Notes: generated by a model not told the origin, from the sequence alone. DNA of 64,000 nt from Cybelea sp963824595 (GCA_963824595.1 CAWGPY010000007.1:124001-188000); one strand, 5' to 3'; numbered from the stretch's first letter, positions 18,350-26,741 are shown. Made by a program: numbers and translations.

Positions 18350-19556
18350 AAATGTCGCGATACCATCGCCACGCCTTCGGCATCTCCGCGGTTGCGTCCA
18401 TGCTCGCGGCGTGCGGCGGAATTCAGCCGCCGGCCGTCGCGCCCGACGCAACCCAAATCCATGCGAAGTCGACCGCCCATTCCCAGCGCGACCCTTTCAA
18501 GGTTCTCTACAGCTTCGTTCCTGGAAAAGGCGACGGTTATGCTCCCTACGCCGGGCTAACGCCGCTGAACGGCAAGCTTTACGGTACGACCCAAAACGGC
18601 GGCGATCGGAGTGATGGCACCGCTTACGTGGTGAGCCCGTCGGGCGAAGAGCGCGTGCTTCATAGCTTTCAAGGAGATCCCGACGGGGCGTTCGCGTACT
18701 CCGCTTTACTTTCGTTCAATGGCGAGCTCTACGGAACGACGTACACCGGCGGCACAGGCCTTGGCATCATCTTTGAAACCAGTGCGGCGGGCGTTGAAAA
18801 CATTCTTTATGACTTCCGGGGCGGCACAGATGGCGCGGATCCGTTCGGCGGAGCTGTCGCCGACCAAAAAGGTAACCTTTTCGTCGCGACGTTCGAGGGC
18901 GGCCAATACGGAGCCGGTGCCGTTGTGGAATTGAAGGCTGCCGGCCCGGCGACGACGCTGCACAGCTTTGGAAGCGGCCAGGACGAAACGGATCACGAGG
19001 CGCGCCGATAATCTTCGATCACGCGCGCTGCGGCGCTAGCTACTAAGGCGGTGCGACGACGAGGTACGGTCACGAGGTTACTAAGTCCGGCACGTATCGG
19101 GAAATCTATAGCTTCGGCAGCGCTAGCAGCGACGGATGGGGCCCGACCGCTCCGCTCGTCTATATCAACGGCACGTTGTATGGTACTACGAAATACGGCG
19201 GCAACCGCACGTGGTCGTGCGGAGATGGATGTGGAACGGTTTTCGCGATCGGCAAGACCGGTGCAGAACGCATAGTGTACCGTTTCGGAGCCCGGCCCGA
19301 TGGCGGAACTCCGGCCGGCGGATTGCTCTACGTCAATGGCGCTCTCTACGGAACGACGGCGTACGGTGGCGTCAATAACCTAGGCACGGTGTTCAAGCTG
19401 AAGACATCGGGCGCGGAAACCGTGTTACACTCGTTTGCTAAGGCCGAGGGAGCGCATCCCCAATGCGCACTAGCCGCCCTCAACGGCGCGCTCTATGGGA
19501 CTACGATGTCGGACGGCTCCCACGAGGGCGGCACGATCTTTCGAATGTACTTGTAG
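18346..19556 (+). pseudogene. GloVer-repeat (choice-of-anchor tandem repeat) lipoprotein, broken mid-gene
   Basis: The ATG at 18346 overlaps the preceding stop. A lipoprotein signal with MLAAC (Cys23) is followed by tandem units of about 45 residues carrying the LYGTT.(Y/N)GG core and LHSF strand, typical of the GloVer repeat family. The first frame ends at 19011. The continuation is found in another frame from about 19065, where KSGTYREIYSFGSASSD leads into further intact repeats to FRMYL at 19556. Between 18995 and 19080 the remains of one repeat can be read only by assuming several small deletions and one nonsense change (TAA at 19044). The intact protein would have about 400 residues. Function unknown, presumed surface adhesion or binding. 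Confidence 0.7.
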
Positions 19557-19583
19557 CTTGATGCAATCGCGCCGCGTTGGCGC

Positions 19584-19932
19584 TTATTGAGTGCCGATCT
19601 TCTGATTGGCGTTGTCGAGCAGGTAGATTTTATCCGCATGGCGCGCGCCGAGCGCCGATTGGTCGTAGATGATGCCCACATACTGTCCGGCTTTGACCTT
19701 ACTCATCTGATACGTGGTCTTCCCGTCGGCCGAGAAGACCTGATCGAACTTCGGCAGGATGAGGAAGCTCAGGGTTTCCTTCGTCTTCGGATTCTGCACT
19801 TTGATGTTGTTGGTTGACACGTGCACCGTAATGCCGTAGAAGGTCGAGGCCGCCAGCGTCACCTGGGGGGATCGCGAACATGCCGAGGGCGAGCGCGGTC
19901 ACCCCGGCCTTGAGAATTGAGGAACGCATCAT
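19584..19932 (-). CDS. Small secreted protein, one homopolymer frameshift
   Basis: About 115 residues. The signal peptide (from ATG 19932, SSILKAGVTALALGMF) and the mature part (VTLAASTFYGITVHV to NANQKIGTQ) lie in different frames, joined at a run of six G at 19865-19870. Removing one base restores a single open frame with a natural signal-peptidase region, so a homopolymer length error is likely. The mature part is beta-strand rich with a KVKAGQYVGIIYD segment; no family is recognised. Its 5' end overlaps by 2 nt the divergent RNase HI start. Confidence 0.6.
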
Positions 19933-20410
19933 GCTTCGGCCTGTACCCAGAGGGCGGGCGGTCTATGCCTTTGAACCGGCGAACGCCGACGGGGTGGAAG
20001 CGATGCTCTTTGCCGACGGCGGCTCGCGGGGCAATCCCGGGCCGGCCGCCAGCGGCGCCGTGCTGCTCGATCCGTCGGGCGAGCTGATCGAAGAGGTCGG
20101 CGCCTACCTCGGCGTCGCGACCAACAACGTGGCCGAATGGACCGCGCTCGTCTTGGGCCTCGAGGCGGCCGCCCGGCGCGGCATTCGCCGGCTGCGCGTG
20201 CGTCTCGACTCCGAGCTGGTCGTCAAGCAGCTGCGCGGCGAGTACCGGGTGAAGAACGAGGGCCTGCGCCCGCTCCACGACCGCGCGCGCGGGCTGCTCT
20301 GCAACTTTGCCGAAGTCGAGATTCGCCACGTGCCGCGCAAACAAAACAAGCTGGCGGACGCACTCGTCAACCGCGTGCTCGACCAGGAAGCCGAAACCGC
20401 GGTCAAGTAG
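19931..20410 (+). CDS. rnhA: Ribonuclease HI family protein
   Basis: The protein has 159 residues. ATG 19931 is chosen because GAGGA lies 8 nt upstream and the RNase H core begins soon after. The catalytic acidic set is visible: FADGGSRGNPGPA (Asp29), NNVAEWTAL (Glu69), LDSELVVKQL (Asp93) and NKLADALVNR (Asp143). The short form without a basic protrusion is usual for bacterial and archaeal RNase HI paralogues acting on the RNA strand of RNA:DNA hybrids. It is followed 8 nt later by a membrane-anchored protein gene, suggesting an operon. Confidence 0.88.
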   Translation: MLRPVPRGRAVYAFEPANADGVEAMLFADGGSRGNPGPAASGAVLLDPSGELIEEVGAYLGVATNNVAEWTALVLGLEAAARRGIRRLRVRLDSELVVKQLRGEYRVKNEGLRPLHDRARGLLCNFAEVEIRHVPRKQNKLADALVNRVLDQEAETAVK

Positions 20411-20418
20411 GCGCGCAC

Positions 20419-21069
20419 ATGCGTCGTTTTCCGATCGAGATCTTCATCGTCGTGGTCGCGGTCGTGATGTTAATTCTCGGGTGGCGGATCTACGGCACCG
20501 GCGAGATGGGCCGGTTCGGCCCGGCGATTCACGCGCAGAAGGCTCCGAGCCAGCTCTACGCGCGGATGCTCGTGCGCTATCCCAAAGGGCCCATCTACGA
20601 AGAAGAGTACCGCATGTCCGACATCGAGGGCGTCTCCACGTTCCAGTACCGCGTCCGCGGCTACGCCGGACGGCAGATCACCGTCAACGCGCCCGCGGCG
20701 CGCGTGTACGACGTGAGCTTTTTCTTCGGCCGCCTCGATCAGGACGGCATCTGGCAGCTGGTGAACAAGCCGCCGCTGCCCGACGCCCCCGCGCACTACA
20801 CCGTCTACGTGAAGCAGCTCGCGGACTACAAGAAAGGCGAGCGCACCGTCACGTTCACCAATCCCGAGTACTGGGCGAAGAAGGCCGGTCAGGAGTACGA
20901 GATCGATCTCTCCAAGGGCGTGCCCAAGGATTTCGTGCACGTTCAGAACGACCAGGCCTCGGCGCCGCACTACCTGCAGATCGTCAAGGACTTCCGCGAT
21001 TTCGGCCCCGACGAGTTCAAACGCAACGTCGCCGCGGCACAGGCGCGCATCCGCAAGGAACACGGCTGA
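20419..21069 (+). CDS. Membrane-anchored protein of unknown function
   Basis: The protein has 216 residues: one N-terminal transmembrane helix (IEIFIVVVAVVMLILGWRI) and then an extracytoplasmic domain rich in aromatic and charged residues, with YPKGPIYEEEYRMSDIEG, RVYDVSFFFGRL and AHYTVYVKQLADYKKGE. No known domain is recognised. It lies between RNase HI and a polysaccharide deacetylase with gaps of 8 and 5 nt, so all three are cotranscribed; an envelope role alongside the deacetylase is inference. No clear Shine-Dalgarno is seen for ATG 20419. Confidence 0.7.
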   Translation: MRRFPIEIFIVVVAVVMLILGWRIYGTGEMGRFGPAIHAQKAPSQLYARMLVRYPKGPIYEEEYRMSDIEGVSTFQYRVRGYAGRQITVNAPAARVYDVSFFFGRLDQDGIWQLVNKPPLPDAPAHYTVYVKQLADYKKGERTVTFTNPEYWAKKAGQEYEIDLSKGVPKDFVHVQNDQASAPHYLQIVKDFRDFGPDEFKRNVAAAQARIRKEHG

Positions 21070-21074
21070 CGCCG

Positions 21075-21869
21075 ATGACGCGGCGTTGGACGATGGGCGC
21101 GCTGGCCGCCGGCGCGCTGCTCGCGCTCGCCGCGTTCGAGGGCTACAAGATGGTCGAGAGCCCCGGCAACCAGCTGTTCGGCAAGACCCTCGTCAGCGGG
21201 CCGAAGAACGAGCGCGTCGTCGCGCTGACCTACGACGACGGACCCAACCCGCCGTACACGAACCGGATTCTCGACGTGCTGCGCGCCGAGAACGTCCGCG
21301 CGACGTTCTTCGTGGTGGGGCGCGCCGTGCACGCGTATCCGGCGGTGGCCCGGCGCGAGGTGGACGACGGCAACGCGATCGGCAACCACACCTGGAACCA
21401 CGGGCACCTGCTGCTCTACGACCCCACCGGCCTGCGCAAGACCCTGGAGCGCACCGACGCCGAGATCTACGCCGCCACGGGCGTGCACACGCGGATCATG
21501 CGGCCGCCGTTCGGCGCCCGCGACTGGCTGGTGCTCGCCGAGGTACGCAAGCTGGGCTACACGCCGGTGATGTGGTCGGTGCCGCTGGCCAACGACTGGG
21601 AGTATCCGCCCGCGCGCGTGATCGCGTCGCGCGTGCTGCGCTACGTGGGCGACGGTTCGATCATCACGCTGCACGACGGAAACCAAGGCATCGTCTGCGT
21701 GGGCTCCCACGTGCCGGCGCGCGTCTGCGACCGCAGCGCCGACGTGGAAGCGACGCGGCTGATCGTCGAGCGGCTGAAACGCGCGGGCTACAAGTTCGTG
21801 ACGATTCCCGAGTTGCTGCAGCGGTCGTCGCGCTCGCTCACGCATACAGACGCCCGCGCAGGCGGATGA
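21075..21869 (+). CDS. Polysaccharide deacetylase (NodB homology domain)
   Basis: The protein has 264 residues with an N-terminal membrane anchor or signal (MGALAAGALLALAAF). NodB motifs are in order: TYDDGP (catalytic Asp54 and metal-binding Asp55), NHTWNH (metal-binding His105 and His109), RPPFGARD, and ITLHDGN near residue 200. It is a carbohydrate esterase family 4 enzyme that removes N- or O-acetyl groups from peptidoglycan or another envelope glycan on the outer face of the membrane. Its 3' end overlaps the convergent DUF3465 gene by 32 nt. Confidence 0.9.
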   Translation: MTRRWTMGALAAGALLALAAFEGYKMVESPGNQLFGKTLVSGPKNERVVALTYDDGPNPPYTNRILDVLRAENVRATFFVVGRAVHAYPAVARREVDDGNAIGNHTWNHGHLLLYDPTGLRKTLERTDAEIYAATGVHTRIMRPPFGARDWLVLAEVRKLGYTPVMWSVPLANDWEYPPARVIASRVLRYVGDGSIITLHDGNQGIVCVGSHVPARVCDRSADVEATRLIVERLKRAGYKFVTIPELLQRSSRSLTHTDARAGG

Positions 21870-22179
21870 AGCCGTCGGCGTGATTGCCGTGCGGGTCGTG
21901 ATGCGTCCAGTGGACCACGGGCGGGCGTCCCCGATCGTGCACCAGCTCGCCGCGGATCTCGATGCGGTCGCCGACCGCGACCGGGCACCGCGGCGCGATG
22001 CCGACGTTGTCGACCACCTCGAGCCGGCCGGAGCTGCTCTGCACGTCGAACGCCTCGTGCATCGCATGCGTCCGGTCGCCGTAGAAGAAGCGGGGCGGCG
22101 ACGCGACGGTCGCCGTGAAGTCAACCCAGGCCGGCGCTTTGCCGGCGTAGGCGGTCGCGAAATCCATCGCGGCTCTCAT
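21838..22179 (-). CDS. DUF3465 domain protein
   Basis: The protein has about 113 residues, an OB-like domain ending in the DUF3465 signature VHWTHHDPHGNHADGFI, preceded by SSSGRLEVVDNVGIAPRCP and VAVGDRIEIRGEL. ATG 22179 is preferred; GTG 22182, TTG 22203 and ATG 22167 are alternatives. No signal peptide is seen with this start. The family's function is unknown; the fold resembles small nucleic-acid or ligand-binding barrels. It converges with the deacetylase gene and diverges from the GNAT gene. Confidence 0.75.
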   Translation of the reverse strand: MRAAMDFATAYAGKAPAWVDFTATVASPPRFFYGDRTHAMHEAFDVQSSSGRLEVVDNVGIAPRCPVAVGDRIEIRGELVHDRGRPPVVHWTHHDPHGNHADGFIRLRGRLYA

Positions 22180-22238
22180 CACGCGCTCGGGCCCGGCCGA
22201 CAAGAGCTGTGCCGCCGAGCGCGAAGTCAGCCCGCGCG

Positions 22239-22814
22239 ATGAGGACGATCCTGACGCAACGCCTGCGCCTAGTGCCCGTGACGTCGGCGAACGCCGGCGT
22301 GCTGTGGGAAGTGCTGCAGGCGCCCGACCTGCGCGACTATCAGGACCTGCCCGACGTCAACCGCTCGCAGTTCGTCCGCATCGTCGGCGCGCGGCCGAAG
22401 CGCTTCGGCGCGGGGGTCGCGGGCCGCTTCGAGTGGCTGCTGCATCAGGTCGAAGGCGGCGGTGCGCCGCTCGGCTGGGTGTCGCTGCGGGTGGGCGAGG
22501 CGACCCGCACCACCGCCGAGGTCGGCTACAGCGTGGTGCACGCGCACCGCGGGCGCGGCATCGCGACCGAGGCCGTGGCCGCGCTGGTGGAAGAAGGCTT
22601 CACGCGCGCGCGGCTGCGCGAGATTCGCGCCTACTGCCTGCCCGAGAACGCGTCGTCGCGCGCCGTGCTGCGCCGCAACGGCTTCGAAGAGGCCGGAACG
22701 CTGCCGCGCGGCGCCACCGTGCAGGGCAAGCCGGTGGATGTGATCGCGCACTCTCTCGAACGCGAGCGCTGGCTCGAAAACGCTAACGCGAGTCTGGAGG
22801 CCACTCGATCGTAA
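22239..22814 (+). CDS. GNAT-family N-acetyltransferase (RimJ/RimL-like)
   Basis: The protein has 191 residues. The N-terminus LTQRLRLVPVT and the acetyl-CoA binding motif HRGRGIATEAVAALVEEGF (about residues 104-122), followed by RAYCLPENASSRAVLRRNGF, are typical of the RimJ/RimL subgroup that acetylates N-terminal amines or small molecules. Start: ATG 22239; a GTG at 22209 is also in frame. The 3' end overlaps the convergent Nudix gene by 32 nt. Confidence 0.85.
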   Translation: MRTILTQRLRLVPVTSANAGVLWEVLQAPDLRDYQDLPDVNRSQFVRIVGARPKRFGAGVAGRFEWLLHQVEGGGAPLGWVSLRVGEATRTTAEVGYSVVHAHRGRGIATEAVAALVEEGFTRARLREIRAYCLPENASSRAVLRRNGFEEAGTLPRGATVQGKPVDVIAHSLERERWLENANASLEATRS

Positions 22815-23304
22815 CGCCGGCGTCGTGATAGCCGGCGTACCTCCGCGGCAGCTCGCCGCGCAGATACGCGACTAGCGGCTCGCGCACCACGCCCACGACG
22901 ATGCGCTGCGCCACCTCATCGAGCGGCACCCACGCGACCTCAACGACGTGATCTTCGCTCCCCACCTTGTCATCCTGAGCGGCACTCACCTTGTCATCCT
23001 GAGCGGAGGCGCGAAGCGCCGCAGTCGAAGGGGCCGCAGTCGGAGTAAGCGCAACGAGAAACGTCACGTTCAAATAGTGTTCGTCGCCGTCGTAGCTCTC
23101 GCTGACGTACGCCACCTCGCCGGCGCGCGCGTGCAGGCCCGTCTCCTCGAGGATCTCCCGCTCCGCTGTTTCCGCGAGCAGCTCGCCGGGGAGTTGACGC
23201 CCGCCGGGCAGATTCCAAAGCGGCTGCGGGTGATTGGGATAGCGCGACGCCACCATCAGCAGCCGCCCGTCGCGAACGATCAAGCCGGTGGCGAGGTGAA
23301 TCAC
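22783..23304 (-). CDS. Nudix hydrolase with an in-frame repeat insertion
   Basis: The protein has 173 residues. The GTG at 23304 overlaps the stop of the upstream glycosyltransferase (GTGA). A full Nudix box is present at about residues 35-57: G-x5-E-x7-REILEETGL. It would hydrolyse a nucleoside diphosphate linked to another moiety, possibly nucleotide sugars given the two glycosyltransferases upstream. Residues about 91-114, between two core strands, are encoded by a repeated intergenic-type element (see the repeat at 22964-23034) and contain the duplicated peptide AQDDKV; the frame is kept. The insertion lies in a loop after FLVALTP and before VVEVAWVPLDE. Confidence 0.85.
   Translation of the reverse strand: MIHLATGLIVRDGRLLMVASRYPNHPQPLWNLPGGRQLPGELLAETAEREILEETGLHARAGEVAYVSESYDGDEHYLNVTFLVALTPTAAPSTAALRASAQDDKVSAAQDDKVGSEDHVVEVAWVPLDEVAQRIVVGVVREPLVAYLRGELPRRYAGYHDAGVTIEWPPDSR
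22964..23034. repeat. REP-like repeat inserted within the Nudix coding sequence
   Basis: The 19-nt unit ACCTTGTCATCCTGAGCGG occurs twice at exactly 24 nt spacing (22964 and 22988) and is followed by an imperfect palindrome around GGCGCGAAGCGCC and GTCGAAGG. The TCATCCTGAGCGGA core resembles dispersed intergenic repeats known from many GC-rich genomes. A shorter relative is at 26742-26776. Confidence 0.7.
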
Positions 23305-24329
23305 GCGAGCCCGGATTCGATCGCGTCGAGCGTCTGCGCCGCGGTGCGTTCCCACGTGAACCCCGCGGCGTGGGGCGGACCCTTGCGCCGCAGCTCCGCG
23401 GCAAACGCCGCATCGGTCGCGACGCGCAGGATCGCCGCCGCCAGCGCCGGCGCGTCGTCAACGGGCACGTAGCACGCCGCGTCGCCGCCGGCCTCCGGCA
23501 CCGCCGACGCGTCCGCCGCGATCACCGGCGCGCCGTAACTCATCGCCTCGAGCACCGGCAGCCCGAAGCCCTCGTAGCGCGAGGGAAACGCCAGCGCGGT
23601 GCAGCCGCGATAGAGCGCGGCGAGCGTGTCGTCGTCTACGTGGCCCAGCTCGTGCACGCGCACGCCGGCGGGCGCGGCCCAGCCGTCGAGCCGCGTCGTC
23701 ACGGCGAGCGACATCGCCGGACGCTCGCGCGCGACGGCCTCCATCGCCGCGAGCAGCACGTCGAAGCCCTTGCGTCGTTCCGCGGCGCCGACGTAGAGCA
23801 CGTATTCACCCAGCGCCGCAACGTCCAGCGCGACCGGCACCGCGACGCGCGGCGGGTTCACGCCGAGCGCGATCGGCGTGAGCCACGCTTCGGGCACGTG
23901 CAGCTCGCGCGCGAGCTCGCGCTGCGCGAACCGCGAGTCGGTGATCAGCACGCGGCAGCGGTCCGCCGCCGCACGAAAGATGGCCTGGGTCGCGGGCGCG
24001 TAATCCGGAACGACGAAGTTGGACGCATCGTGCAGCGTAGCCGCCGCGGGCAAGGAAAAACGCGTCCAGCTGCAGCCGTTGAACGGAAACCACAGCGCGT
24101 CGAGCCCGGCTCGCCCGTGATACCGCCGCGACACCACGCGATAGGGGCGGCCCTCGACCTCGCTCAGGTAATGGCCGCGCACCGTCCACGTGTGCCACTC
24201 GGGAACGATCAGCGTCACCTCGACGCGGTCGCGAGCGTGCTCGAACCACTGCGCCAAGATCTCGCGGAGATAGCGGCCGATGCCGCGCCGGTCGCCGGGC
24301 AGGTTCCAGGCGTCAACGCCCAGCCGCAT
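23301..24329 (-). CDS. GT4-family glycosyltransferase
   Basis: The protein has 342 residues and a GT-B fold. The N-terminal domain begins MRLGVDAWNLPGDRRGIGRY, with the donor-side Gly-rich turn GIGRY. The C-terminal domain has YVLYVGAAERRKGFDVLL, LGHVDDDTLAALYRGCTAL and the E-x7-E region FPSRYEGFGLPVLEAMSYG. Its ATG shares one base with the stop of the next GT4 upstream (TGATG). It transfers a sugar from a nucleotide donor in the cytoplasm, probably in glycan or glycolipid assembly. The pair of homologous GT4 genes, then Nudix, forms a three-gene operon. Confidence 0.9.
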   Translation of the reverse strand: MRLGVDAWNLPGDRRGIGRYLREILAQWFEHARDRVEVTLIVPEWHTWTVRGHYLSEVEGRPYRVVSRRYHGRAGLDALWFPFNGCSWTRFSLPAAATLHDASNFVVPDYAPATQAIFRAAADRCRVLITDSRFAQRELARELHVPEAWLTPIALGVNPPRVAVPVALDVAALGEYVLYVGAAERRKGFDVLLAAMEAVARERPAMSLAVTTRLDGWAAPAGVRVHELGHVDDDTLAALYRGCTALAFPSRYEGFGLPVLEAMSYGAPVIAADASAVPEAGGDAACYVPVDDAPALAAAILRVATDAAFAAELRRKGPPHAAGFTWERTAAQTLDAIESGLA

Positions 24330-25381
24330 CACCGTGCAGCCTCGGCGAACACCGCCAGATGGCGCCGCGCGCTGTCGTCCCAGCTGAACCGCTTCGCGCG
24401 TTCGAGCCCCGCGGCGCTCAGCCGCTCGCGCAGAGCGGCGTCGTTCACGACCCGCCGCAGCGCGCCGGCCCACGCGTCGGCGTCGTCGGGCGGCGCGTAG
24501 AGCGCGGCGTCGCCGCCGATCTCGGGCAGCGAGCTGCCGCGCGACGCGATCACCGGCGTGCCGCAGGCCATCGCTTCGAGCATCGGCATGCCGAACGTCT
24601 CGTGATACGACGCGAGCGCCAGTGCGACGGCGCCGCGGTAGCACGCCCGCAGCGACTCGTCGCGGCCCGCGATCAGATCGTCGCCGAGATTCCCCGCGTG
24701 CACGACGTCGGGCAACTCCGGCGCGCGCGGTCCGGCGACGGCGAGCACCGGCCCGTCGCCGTGCGGCCACGCCCGCCGGTACGCCTCGTAGAGCAGCGCA
24801 AAGTTCTTGCGCGGTTCGCCGACCGGGTCGCCGACGAACAGCAGGAAGCGGCGGTCGTTGAGCACGCTCGGCAGCGGCGCTGCCGGCCCCGGCGAAAACG
24901 ACTCGTCCACGCCGTGGGGGATGACGGCGATCCTCTCGAGCGGCACGTCGAGCCACTGATGCACTTCGCCGCGGCCAAACTCCGAGACGGCGATCACGCG
25001 CGACGCCGTCTGCGCGGATCGGATAAACGGCCGCTGCGCGTGCTCGCGGCGTTTGGGATCGTCGAGCGGATAGCGGAAGGGCACGGCGTCGTGGATCGTC
25101 GCGACGCTCGGCAGCGAGGTTGGAAAGAACGTGCCGTTGGCCGGGTGCCACACCACGTCGAAGGCGCCGTCCGCGCGCGCGCCGATGGCGAAGGCATCGC
25201 TGCCGAGCGCGCGAGCGTAAGGGCGGCGGCTGCGCTGCGGAAACGGCCCGTCGGCCAAGAGCGTGAGCGCTACGTCGTCGCGTGCGGCGAGGCGTCGCAG
25301 CACGGCCCGAGCGTATCGGCCGATGCCGCGCGTGTCCTCGGCGATCACGCGCGCGTCCACGGCGAGGCGCAAAGTCGGCAC
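24329..25381 (-). CDS. GT4-family glycosyltransferase
   Basis: The protein has 350 residues, homologous to the downstream gene. The N-terminus has LAVDARVIAEDTRGIGRYAR; the C-terminal Rossmann domain has RFLLFVGDPVGEPRKNFALL, and the donor-binding E-x7-E region lies in ASYHETFGMPMLEAMACG. GTG 25381 is the likely start; no strong ribosome binding site is visible. The TGATG overlap shows coupling to the next GT4. The two genes probably arose by duplication and add successive sugars to the same glycan. Confidence 0.9.
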   Translation of the reverse strand: MPTLRLAVDARVIAEDTRGIGRYARAVLRRLAARDDVALTLLADGPFPQRSRRPYARALGSDAFAIGARADGAFDVVWHPANGTFFPTSLPSVATIHDAVPFRYPLDDPKRREHAQRPFIRSAQTASRVIAVSEFGRGEVHQWLDVPLERIAVIPHGVDESFSPGPAAPLPSVLNDRRFLLFVGDPVGEPRKNFALLYEAYRRAWPHGDGPVLAVAGPRAPELPDVVHAGNLGDDLIAGRDESLRACYRGAVALALASYHETFGMPMLEAMACGTPVIASRGSSLPEIGGDAALYAPPDDADAWAGALRRVVNDAALRERLSAAGLERAKRFSWDDSARRHLAVFAEAAR

Positions 25382-25422
25382 CCCCGCGACTTCGCATCCC
25401 TTACGACGGGGTCATGCAAGAG

Positions 25423-25452
25423 ACGAGGCGCCGCATCACTGCGACGCCTCGT
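25423..25452. other. Inverted repeat upstream of the GT4 operon
   Basis: ACGAGGCG and CGCCTCGT form an 8-bp stem around a 14-nt loop, in the gap between the GT4 start and the tRNA-like element. No T-run follows on either strand, so a simple intrinsic terminator is not supported; an operator or processing site is possible. Confidence 0.35.
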
Positions 25453-25542
25453 GCGCTTCGATGTGTTCGCTGGCTTGACAACCCCGGCAATCCGACGGTA
25501 GCACATCTGCTGCGACTTCGCAATGGCGGTACCCTTTGCGGC

Positions 25543-25614
25543 TGGAGCGCCCGGGAATCGAACCCGGAGCTGCTCGGGTTGTCAAACCAGCAGTCGACAC
25601 CATCGAAGCGCCCC
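25543..25614 (-). tRNA. tRNA-like element with aberrant anticodon arm (possible Val-GAC)
   Basis: On the minus strand a 7-bp acceptor stem (GGGGCGC with GCGCTCC, discriminator A), a perfect T-arm (CCGGG, loop TTCGATT, CCCGG) and a short D-arm (CGA, loop TGGTG, TCG) are in tRNA order over 72 nt. The anticodon region does not form the usual 5-bp stem and 7-nt loop. It folds as CTGCT/AGCAG enclosing GGTT/AACC with loop TGAC. Reading TTGACAA as the loop gives GAC (Val) but with mismatched stem ends. CCA is not encoded. It may be a degenerate tRNA, a tRNA with a local sequence error, or a tRNA-like RNA. Confidence 0.5.
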
Positions 25615-25748
25615 AGCCTGTTTCAATCACTCCTTTCAGGCGTATCAACAAGCTCGCGGGTGGTCATCCTCCGGGCGCCCGCGCGAAACTTGAGCGGTCG
25701 CACCAAGGTAGTCGGACGCATGCGCAAGCTATCGTGGCGAGGCGGCCG

Positions 25749-26324
25749 GTGATCACCTTTGGTGTGCTGATCTCAAGTCTCTGGTTTATCTTCCTTGCGT
25801 ACTGGTTCGTTGCAGCGATGCTCGCCAAGCGCAGCGCCGGCGGCAGGTTGTTGAACGGCGCCATGGTTCTTGCCGTCGTCGCCGTCGCCGTATTACTGCT
25901 GGTTCGAGTATGGTTTCGCGGGCACGCCGGCCAACACACGGCGCATGTTGAGCCGGCCGGCAGCGTCGTGCTGGCGGGCCTAGGCGTCGCGGTTTGCGCG
26001 CTCGGAGTGGGGTTCGCGATCTGGGCTCGGACGCATCTGGGGCGCAATTGGGGCATGCCGATGTCGTTGCGGAAAGGACACGAGCTGGTGACGAGCGGTC
26101 CGTACGCGTTCGTGCGCCATCCGATCTACACGGGCATCCTTCTCGCCGTACTCGGGACGGCGATCGTCCGGTGGTCGCCATGGAGTACCGTCGTGCTCGT
26201 GATACTCTTCGCCTATTTCATTTACGCCGCCAGGTTTGAAGAGCGAAGCATGGCGACGCAATTTCCCAACGAGTATCCCGATTACATGAGTCGCACGAAA
26301 ATGCTCCTGCCGTTTCTGATTTGA
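25749..26324 (+). CDS. ICMT-family isoprenylcysteine carboxyl methyltransferase-like membrane protein
   Basis: The protein has 191 residues with about five membrane segments. The family motif RKGHELVTSGPYAFVRHPIY followed by TG and the terminal RFEERSMATQFPNEYPDYMS block are clear. GTG 25749 is preceded by GAGG at 7 nt. It is the second member of this family in the window but only distantly similar to the one at 8548. Substrate unknown; SAM-dependent methylation at the membrane surface is expected. Confidence 0.8.
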   Translation: MITFGVLISSLWFIFLAYWFVAAMLAKRSAGGRLLNGAMVLAVVAVAVLLLVRVWFRGHAGQHTAHVEPAGSVVLAGLGVAVCALGVGFAIWARTHLGRNWGMPMSLRKGHELVTSGPYAFVRHPIYTGILLAVLGTAIVRWSPWSTVVLVILFAYFIYAARFEERSMATQFPNEYPDYMSRTKMLLPFLI

Positions 26325-26428
26325 GATCGCATCGCGGCGACGGGGGCACTCAGCTCGATCGGTTGGGTAGCCACGGCCACAAGGCAGCGGCGATTACGCC
26401 CACGGATACTCCTTTCGCGCGGCGGGCT

Positions 26429-26701
26429 TCACCAGCCCCAGAGCAGGGTCGTCCGGTGGATGCAGTCGTACGTCGCGCGGGGTAGGTTGGCCGCGATACG
26501 GGCCGCCGCTGCGTTGTCGGCCACGACGTGATTCTCGCATGTCCCGTAGGACGGGAAGTCTGTTTGGCCGACGGTAATCGTCGGCCGACCGTTCGGCGAG
26601 CTCATCGTGCGGCGTTCCTTCCAAACGGAGCCGGCGTGCGGTCTCGCGATCAGGTAAAGCAGAACGATCGCCAGGGCAAGCCAAAAACCGGGTCGACCCA
26701 T
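26429..26701 (-). CDS. Short membrane-anchored protein, unknown
   Basis: The protein has 90 residues. One N-terminal transmembrane segment (FWLALAIVLLYLIARP) is followed by a 65-residue tail with two cysteines (TCENHV and YDCIHRT) that could form a disulfide outside the cytoplasm. No family is recognised. The start at ATG 26701 has no strong ribosome binding site. It is divergent from the GT2 gene at 26782 across 80 nt. Confidence 0.45.
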   Translation of the reverse strand: MGRPGFWLALAIVLLYLIARPHAGSVWKERRTMSSPNGRPTITVGQTDFPSYGTCENHVVADNAAAARIAANLPRATYDCIHRTTLLWGW

Positions 26702-26741
26702 GCCGGTTCATTCGTCACCCGGTGGTCGCGTTCCGACCGCC

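Noticed and set aside
16809..18614. A 601-residue plus-strand reading frame spanning the copy 7 gene and the glycine-rich region
   Set aside because: Only the part after about 17,727 resembles a protein; the rest is antisense of real minus-strand genes.
22964..23034. CRISPR array from the two 19-nt repeats
   Set aside because: Only two units at 24-nt spacing, leaving a 5-nt gap instead of a spacer, inside a gene and followed by a palindrome; no cas genes in the window.
25543..25614. tmRNA end
   Set aside because: Both acceptor halves lie within 72 nt, leaving no room for the tmRNA body, and no tag reading frame is present.
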